From Chloroflexota bacterium (GTDB lineage: Bacteria; Chloroflexota; Limnocylindria; QHBO01): a DNA stretch of 64,000 nucleotides. Positions 58,599 through 64,000 of the stretch are shown here, piece after piece (position 1 is the first letter of the stretch; each line of letters opens with the position of its first letter). A program made the position numbers and the translations under genes. The notes under the pieces are model-generated. The model made no database searches. It was not told the DNA's origin and saw only the letters and a list, made by a program, of their open reading frames with translations. Where the stretch lies: the NCBI GenBank assembly GCA_025699005.1, contig JAILWI010000001.1:62001-126000 (forward strand), given 5' to 3'.

Positions 58599-59641
58599 CG
58601 GATCGCCGGAACCATCGCCGGCTGGCGGACCTGGGCGCGGACCTCGCGCACCAGCAGGGTGACCCGGCCGATCGGCTCGAAGCCGGCTGCTTCTGCAGCG
58701 CGCGTGCCCGCCGACTCGTATGTTCGCACCGGAGCGAGGATCCCCGCAGCGATCGCGTCGCCGTCGAGCCGCCGCAGGACCGCGCGCAGGAAGCGCTCGC
58801 CGTCCGCACCGTCGCGGATGAGGAAGCGGAGGTAGTGCGGCCCGGATCGGCAGGCGCCGTGCTGGGCGAACCCGCCCGCCCGCTGCTCGACGGGAAGGAG
58901 CCAGCTCTCGACCTCGCTGAAGTGGAGGATCGGGTTGAGCGCCGAGCGGGGGACGATCGCCTCGTGCGCCGCGGACTCCCAGTCGTTGGCCCCGTAGCCC
59001 TCGATGCGAGCGATGGCCGGCGGCGTCGCGTGGGTCCAGAGGTCGAACAGGTGCCACGCATCGGGCGCGCCGGCCGGCTGCAGCTCGGTGCCATCGCCGC
59101 TGCGATCGCGGCCCTCGCGCCCGGTGATCGACCGCAGCCACGAACGCGGGCCGCGCACCGCCTCCGGCGCGCGCCACCAGATCTCCTCCTGTGCGTAGGC
59201 CATGAAGCCGGCCTGGCCGAACAGCTCGAGGTTCTCCCGGACGTCGGCGCACGCCGCGTGGAACCGTGCCACTCCGTGGCCGCTGCCCTCCTGGATGAGG
59301 CTCTCGAGCAGTGCATACCGGATCTCGCCCGCCAGCGGGCCATCGTCGGCATCGAGCTCGGTGATCACCCAGTCGTCGCGATGCGGCTCCTCGATGGCGC
59401 GGCAGCTCCCGACGATGTCGCCGTCCAGCTCGGCGACGAGGTGCACCGAGGGCGCGCGCAGCGGCAGCCACGACGGCATGAGCGTCGACAGGCTGATCCG
59501 CGGCGACTCGGTCGTCGGGGCCGGAACGCCGAGCGTCCGCCGATGAGAGTCGCCCGCCGAGTGCACCCGGCGCGAGAGCTCGGTGAGCGCCTGTCGATCC
59601 GTGATGCGGGCTGCACGGACGGCCGGGTCGACCTCGATCAC
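58595..59641 (-). CDS. GNAT-fold protein, probable acetyltransferase
   Basis: A 348-residue protein starting GTG 59641. Two GNAT-like halves are suggested: [20 protein letters not shown] with [16 protein letters not shown], then [17 protein letters not shown] with [20 protein letters not shown] and [18 protein letters not shown]. The R/QxxGxG/A acetyl-CoA loop is not clear in either half, so activity is uncertain. It is coupled by four-base overlaps to pdxT and the R3H ATPase gene. Confidence 0.7.
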   Translation of the reverse strand: MIEVDPAVRAARITDRQALTELSRRVHSAGDSHRRTLGVPAPTTESPRISLSTLMPSWLPLRAPSVHLVAELDGDIVGSCRAIEEPHRDDWVITELDADDGPLAGEIRYALLESLIQEGSGHGVARFHAACADVRENLELFGQAGFMAYAQEEIWWRAPEAVRGPRSWLRSITGREGRDRSGDGTELQPAGAPDAWHLFDLWTHATPPAIARIEGYGANDWESAAHEAIVPRSALNPILHFSEVESWLLPVEQRAGGFAQHGACRSGPHYLRFLIRDGADGERFLRAVLRRLDGDAIAAGILAPVRTYESAGTRAAEAAGFEPIGRVTLLVREVRAQVRQPAMVPAIR

Positions 59642-60249
59642 GCCGGGTTCCCCGCGCCCCTCCCGACCAGCTGGAGCAGGAGGCCGTGGAGCCGACGGTC
59701 GTCGGTCAGCTCGGGGTGGAATGCCGTGGCCAGGACGCGACCCTGGCGGATGGCGACGGGCGTCCCGTCCGGATCGCGTGCCAGCACCTCCGCGGCGGGG
59801 CCGACGTCGGTCACGAACGGCGCGCGGATGAAGACCCCGTGGAGCGGCTCCGGTCCGAGCTCCGGCACGTCGAGATCCGCCTCGAACGAGTCGAGCTGGC
59901 GGCCGTAGCCGTTGCGACGCACCTCGATGTCGAGGAGCGGGAACACCGGCTCGTCGCCATCCGCGATGCGCTCGGCCAGGAGGATCATTCCCGCGCAGGT
60001 GCCGAGCAGCGGGGTGCCGCCTCGCGCCAGCGAGGCGATCGGCTCGCGAAGGCCATAGATGTCGATGAGCTTGCGCATCGTGGTCGACTCGCCGCCGGGA
60101 AGGATGAGCCCGTCGAGCGCGACGAGGTCGCGCGGCAGTCGAACCTCGACCGGATCCGCGCCGACGGCGCGAATCGCCTCGACATGCGGTCGCACCGCCC
60201 CCTGCAGCGCGAGCACGCCGATACGCGGTCGCCGCTCCTGCTCGGTCAT
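59638..60249 (-). CDS. pdxT: pyridoxal 5'-phosphate synthase glutaminase subunit PdxT
   Basis: A 203-residue class I glutaminase. [20 protein letters not shown] is the typical start, then [15 protein letters not shown], the nucleophile region [16 protein letters not shown] with its cysteine, and [15 protein letters not shown] with the catalytic His and Glu. It releases ammonia from glutamine for PdxS, encoded directly upstream with a 10-base gap. Start ATG 60249 is preferred over a longer frame. Confidence 0.97.
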   Translation of the reverse strand: MTEQERRPRIGVLALQGAVRPHVEAIRAVGADPVEVRLPRDLVALDGLILPGGESTTMRKLIDIYGLREPIASLARGGTPLLGTCAGMILLAERIADGDEPVFPLLDIEVRRNGYGRQLDSFEADLDVPELGPEPLHGVFIRAPFVTDVGPAAEVLARDPDGTPVAIRQGRVLATAFHPELTDDRRLHGLLLQLVGRGAGNPA

Positions 60250-60259
60250 GATCGGGGGC

Positions 60260-61150
<891 letters not shown>

Positions 61151-61208
61151 TGCAGTTCCTTGCGCAGCACCGATAGACGGCGCTCTGCGCCGCTCGGATT
61201 CGACGGCC

Positions 61209-61214
61209 ATTCTA
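61209..61214 (-). promoter_or_regulatory. -10 element for the pdxST operon
   Basis: Read leftward, TAGAAT (complement of 61209-61214), about 60 bases before the pdxS ATG. The -35 match is poor. The same hexamer precedes rpmH, nuoJ and the DUF151 gene. Confidence 0.45.
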
Positions 61215-61322
61215 CTCGTGGGACGCCGAAGCGCCCATCGGGCGGCCCGGTGGCGACCGTGGAGCCGCGCTGGCCTCAGGGGGCGCGGTTGGTATGATCC
61301 GCTGAGGAAGGCGTCAGCACCG

Positions 61323-61862
61323 ATGATCAATGCACCCGTACTGGTCCTGAACCAGAACTACGAACCGCTCAACGTCTGCGACATCAGGCGCGCGTTCCGC
61401 CTGCTCGGCGCCTCGAAGGCCGAGCTCCTGGCGAAGAACCACCAGGTCATCCACACGCCGACGATCGCCATCCCGGCGCCGTCCGTGATCCGGCTCCAGT
61501 ACCACGTGAAGCGGCCGCAGCCGAGGGTCAAGCTGAGCCGCCGCGAGGTGTTCACCCGCGACCGGCACACCTGCCAGTACTGCGGGAAGGTCAGCCGCGA
61601 CCTGACGATCGACCACGTCATGCCGAAGCACCGGGGCGGACGCCACGAGTGGGAGAACCTCGTCGCGGCGTGCCGCGCCTGCAACCACCGCAAGGGCGGG
61701 AAGACCGTGGCCGAGGCCCGGATGGAGCTCATGCGCGAGCCTCGAGCCCCCCGCGCCGACCTGCGCTACCTGTTCGGCACCTACCTCAGCGACGAGCGCA
61801 ACGACGCCTGGCGCACGTTCCTCTTCCTCGAGCCGATTCGCGCATCGTCGGCCGCGCGCTGA
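61323..61862 (+). CDS. HNH endonuclease family protein
   Basis: A 179-residue protein starting at ATG 61323 behind AGGAAGG. The N-terminal 70 residues ([20 protein letters not shown], then [20 protein letters not shown]) define a widespread HNH subfamily. The nuclease domain has [20 protein letters not shown] with a CxxC pair and the catalytic histidine, then [20 protein letters not shown] with the second CxxC pair. It probably binds zinc and nicks or cuts DNA; the biological target is unknown. A -10-like TATGAT lies at 61293-61298. Confidence 0.92.
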   Translation: MINAPVLVLNQNYEPLNVCDIRRAFRLLGASKAELLAKNHQVIHTPTIAIPAPSVIRLQYHVKRPQPRVKLSRREVFTRDRHTCQYCGKVSRDLTIDHVMPKHRGGRHEWENLVAACRACNHRKGGKTVAEARMELMREPRAPRADLRYLFGTYLSDERNDAWRTFLFLEPIRASSAAR

Positions 61863-61873
61863 CAGCCGACCCG

Positions 61874-63277
61874 ATGCCAGACCGTCGGGAGCCGATGTTC
61901 CCGGACCTGCCGGCGCCCGTCGCCCGCGTGCTCGGAGCGCTGCGCGACGCGGGACACGAGGCCGCGCTGGTCGGGGGAGCCGTTCGGGATCGGCTGCTCG
62001 GTGGTCGGCCCGATCCCGACGACTGGGACGTCGCCACGTCGGCCCACCCGGACGCGGTGGCCGCCCTCTTCCCGGCCCACAGCTGGGACAACCGATTCGG
62101 CACGGTCACCGTGGCCGGGACGCCATCGGTCGAGATCACGTCGTACCGAACCGAGGGCGGATACCGGGACCGCCGCCGACCCGACGAGGTGCGGTTCGGC
62201 GCGAGCCTCGAGGAGGACCTCGCGCGTCGCGACTTCACCGTGAACGCCATCGCCTGGGTACCCGAGGACCTCGAGCGGGGCACCGGACGCCTCGTCGATC
62301 CCCACGACGGCGCCGGTGATCTCGACCGCCGGGTTCTGCGCACCGTCGGTGACCCGGACGAGCGCTTCGCGGAGGACGCGCTGCGTCTCGTGCGCGCAGC
62401 GCGCATCGCTGGCCGGCTGGGCCTCTCCCTCGACGCCGAGACCGAGGCCGCCGTGCGGCGCCGGGCCGCGGACGCCGGGACGGTCTCCGGGGAGCGCCTC
62501 CGCGACGAGCTCCTGCGCATGCTCGACGATCCGATGCCCTCCCGCCCCCTCGGTCTCCTCGAACGTCTCGGCCTGCTCGCCGTCGTGCTCCCCGAGGTCG
62601 CGGCGCTGCGTGGAGTTCCCCAGGCGAAGGCGCTGCCCGGTGACGCGCTCGATCACACCCTCCGTGCCGTCGACGCCGTCGTATCGACGGACCGCGCGCT
62701 CCGGCTGGCCGCCCTCCTCCACGACGTCGGCAAGGCGACGACGCTGGCCGACGGACATTTCATCGGCCATGAGCGCGTCGGCGCCGAGCTGGCCGATGCC
62801 GCGCTGCGCCGGCTGCGCGTCCCGCGCTCGATCGCCGCGCCGGTCGTCCGGGTGGTCCGGCATCACATGTACTCCTACGATCCCGAGTGGTCGGATGCGG
62901 CCGTCCGGAGGTTCGTGCGCCGGATCGGCGAGAAGGACATGCCGCTCCTGTTCGGGCTGCGGCGTGCGGACGATGCCGCCTCCGGGGCCGCCGACGAGGC
63001 TGGCGAGGTTCAGGCCGAGCTCGAGCGACGCATCGCCGCCGAGCTCGCGAGCTCCGGCGACGTGCTCCGCCATCGGCGACTGGCCATCGACGGCGACGAC
63101 CTTCAGCGTGAGCTGGGGATGGTGCCCGGGCCCAGGATCGGATCCGTGATGGAGGCGCTCACCGAAGCGGTGCTCGACGATCCCTCGCGCAACCGCCGCG
63201 ACGAGCTGCTGCGCCTGGCGCGTGAGCTCGACCCGGAGGCGGTGACCGATGGCACCGCCCCGGGAGCCGACGGCTGA
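61874..63277 (+). CDS. cca: CCA tRNA nucleotidyltransferase / poly(A) polymerase family protein
   Basis: A 467-residue class II nucleotidyltransferase. AALVGGAVRDRLLGGRPDPD, then DDWDVATSAHPDAV gives the GG and DxD-type catalytic motifs. DLARRDFTVNAIAWVPED, FAEDALRLVRAARIAGRLGL and the HD domain LAALLHDVGKATTL follow. It adds or repairs the CCA end of tRNAs. Start ATG 61874 or ATG 61895 (the latter with GGGAG very close) are both possible. Confidence 0.93.
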   Translation: MPDRREPMFPDLPAPVARVLGALRDAGHEAALVGGAVRDRLLGGRPDPDDWDVATSAHPDAVAALFPAHSWDNRFGTVTVAGTPSVEITSYRTEGGYRDRRRPDEVRFGASLEEDLARRDFTVNAIAWVPEDLERGTGRLVDPHDGAGDLDRRVLRTVGDPDERFAEDALRLVRAARIAGRLGLSLDAETEAAVRRRAADAGTVSGERLRDELLRMLDDPMPSRPLGLLERLGLLAVVLPEVAALRGVPQAKALPGDALDHTLRAVDAVVSTDRALRLAALLHDVGKATTLADGHFIGHERVGAELADAALRRLRVPRSIAAPVVRVVRHHMYSYDPEWSDAAVRRFVRRIGEKDMPLLFGLRRADDAASGAADEAGEVQAELERRIAAELASSGDVLRHRRLAIDGDDLQRELGMVPGPRIGSVMEALTEAVLDDPSRNRRDELLRLARELDPEAVTDGTAPGADG

Positions 63278-63301
63278 CAGCGCGAGTGACGCTGCTACAA
63301 T
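63274..63301 (+). promoter_or_regulatory. promoter of the deoC-like gene
   Basis: CTGACA (63274-63279) and TACAAT (63296-63301) with a 16-base spacer and TGC before the -10. The -35 overlaps the stop codon of the preceding gene. Transcription would start near 63308, about 70 bases before the ATG. Confidence 0.6.
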
Positions 63302-63377
63302 CCGTCGTCCGGGCCCCCGGGCCTGGGTCGTGCCTCATCGAAGCCTGCTCATCCCCGAGCGGAGGGACCGTGCACCG

Positions 63378-64000
63378 ATGAACGCCACCGTGCGTCGGGC
63401 TGTCCGACTCGAGCACCGGCTGACGCAACCGAATGCGTCCCTCGCAGACCTCGAAGCTGCCGTGACGCTCGCGGTCGAGCACGACCTGGCCGCGCTCACC
63501 GTCAACCCCTGGCTGGTGAAGATCGCCAAGCGCCGCCTCGGGCGCTCCCGCGTCACGCTCGGCACCGTCGTCGGCTATCCGCACGGCAGCCAGGTCCTGA
63601 GCGTCAAGGCATTCGAGGCGTCGAAGGCGCTCGAGCAGGGCGCCACCCAGATCGATTTCGTCCTCAATGGCGGCGCGCTCGCCTCGGGCGACGATGAGAC
63701 GGTCTTCAACGACATGCTGGCGGTCATCGACATGGCGCACTCGGCGCTCGCCTCGGTCGGCGTCATCATCGAGGCCCAGCCGATGAGCGAGGAGCACCTC
63801 CGCCGCGCCTGCCGCCTGGCTGAGCGCGCAGGCGCCGACCATGTCGTGACCAGCCCCGGCAGCGCCACGGTCCGCGGCACGGTGGCCCGCACGAAGCTGC
63901 TGCGGGACAGCGTCGGGCCGAGGATCGGCGTCAAGGCCTGCGGCCGGTTCCGCAGTGCGGACCAGGTCGAGGCCGCCGGCGAGGCCGGCGCGACCCGCGT
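63378..64000 (+). CDS. deoxyribose-phosphate aldolase family protein (partial), Schiff-base lysine replaced
   Basis: The first 207 residues of a DeoC-like TIM barrel; it runs off the right edge. Start ATG 63378, with GGAGGG at 63361. LTVNPWLVKIAKRRLG, VTLGTVVGYPHGSQVLSVKA, GATQIDFVLNGGALASGDDE (conserved Asp) and RIGVKACGRFRSADQ (second conserved Lys) align well with DeoC. The segment normally FVKTSTG, whose lysine forms the Schiff base, reads GADHVVTSPGS, with Val at residue 157. Either the enzyme uses another lysine or it is not an aldolase of the usual kind. GTG 63370 is an alternative start. Confidence 0.82.
   Translation, partial: MNATVRRAVRLEHRLTQPNASLADLEAAVTLAVEHDLAALTVNPWLVKIAKRRLGRSRVTLGTVVGYPHGSQVLSVKAFEASKALEQGATQIDFVLNGGALASGDDETVFNDMLAVIDMAHSALASVGVIIEAQPMSEEHLRRACRLAERAGADHVVTSPGSATVRGTVARTKLLRDSVGPRIGVKACGRFRSADQVEAAGEAGATR

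Overview
The window is about 64 kb of GC-rich bacterial chromosome with very dense coding, many 4-base ATGA/GTGA start-stop overlaps, and no insertion sequence, prophage or CRISPR array that I can see. It spans a chromosomal origin. The gene mix suggests a deep-branching Chloroflexota (Limnocylindria/Ellin6529-like): a Jag/YidC/YidD/RnpA/RpmH block, a DarA-type c-di-AMP receptor, an SpoIIIAA-like R3H ATPase, PdxST, and an actinobacterial-looking phosphatidylinositol-mannoside locus. This placement is an inference; an actinobacterial relative is less likely but not excluded.

Layout. 1-2.6 kb: end of an S41 protease, smpB, ssrA (tmRNA) and two unknown genes. 2.6-10.3 kb: replication origin region, with rpmH-rnpA-yidD-yidC-jag leftward and dnaA-oriC-dnaN-recF-dciA-like rightward. 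10.3-13.1 kb: a membrane PP2C-like/propeller protein and a bifunctional-nuclease-domain protein. 13.1-20.2 kb: a protein-mannosylation locus (polyprenol-phosphate glycosyltransferase, DUF2723 membrane enzyme, and a 1524-residue fusion of two GT-C mannosyltransferases). 20.2-26.1 kb: an envelope-stress pair (PspC, LiaF-like), an ABC exporter behind an attenuator-like leader, and duplicated tandem-GNAT genes. 26.1-32.2 kb: a leftward PI/PIM-type lipid operon (ArsR regulator, PI synthase, Ino1, two LpxL-like acyltransferases, PHP protein, PimA-like glycosyltransferase). 32.3-36.1 kb: a degenerate ABC ATPase with membrane partner, an MFS exporter and a sortase-like protein. 36.1-38.5 kb: trehalose synthesis (otsB, otsA).

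38.5-53.6 kb holds respiratory complex I in two leftward blocks, nuoABCD-H-I/E-F-flavoprotein and nuoJKLMN(-otsA), separated by a rightward lipoprotein gene. Its electron-input module is strongly remodelled. NuoI and a NuoE-like domain are fused with cysteine ligands lost, NuoF lacks one N3 ligand and the acidic NADH/FMN motif, and NuoG is replaced by a GltD-like NAD(P)H flavoprotein with extra Fe-S domains. This is the most promising candidate for an undescribed system here.

53.8-64 kb: a nucleotidyltransferase-like protein, a DinB-like protein, darA, tmk, a 30-residue membrane peptide, an R3H ATPase, a GNAT-like protein, pdxTS, an HNH endonuclease, a CCA-adding-enzyme family protein, and the start of a DeoC homologue that lacks the Schiff-base lysine.

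A theme running through the window is mannose chemistry in the envelope (protein mannosylation plus mannosylated inositol lipids). Another is family members that have lost canonical catalytic or ligand residues (NuoF, NuoI/E, ABC ATPase, sortase, PP2C-like, DeoC).
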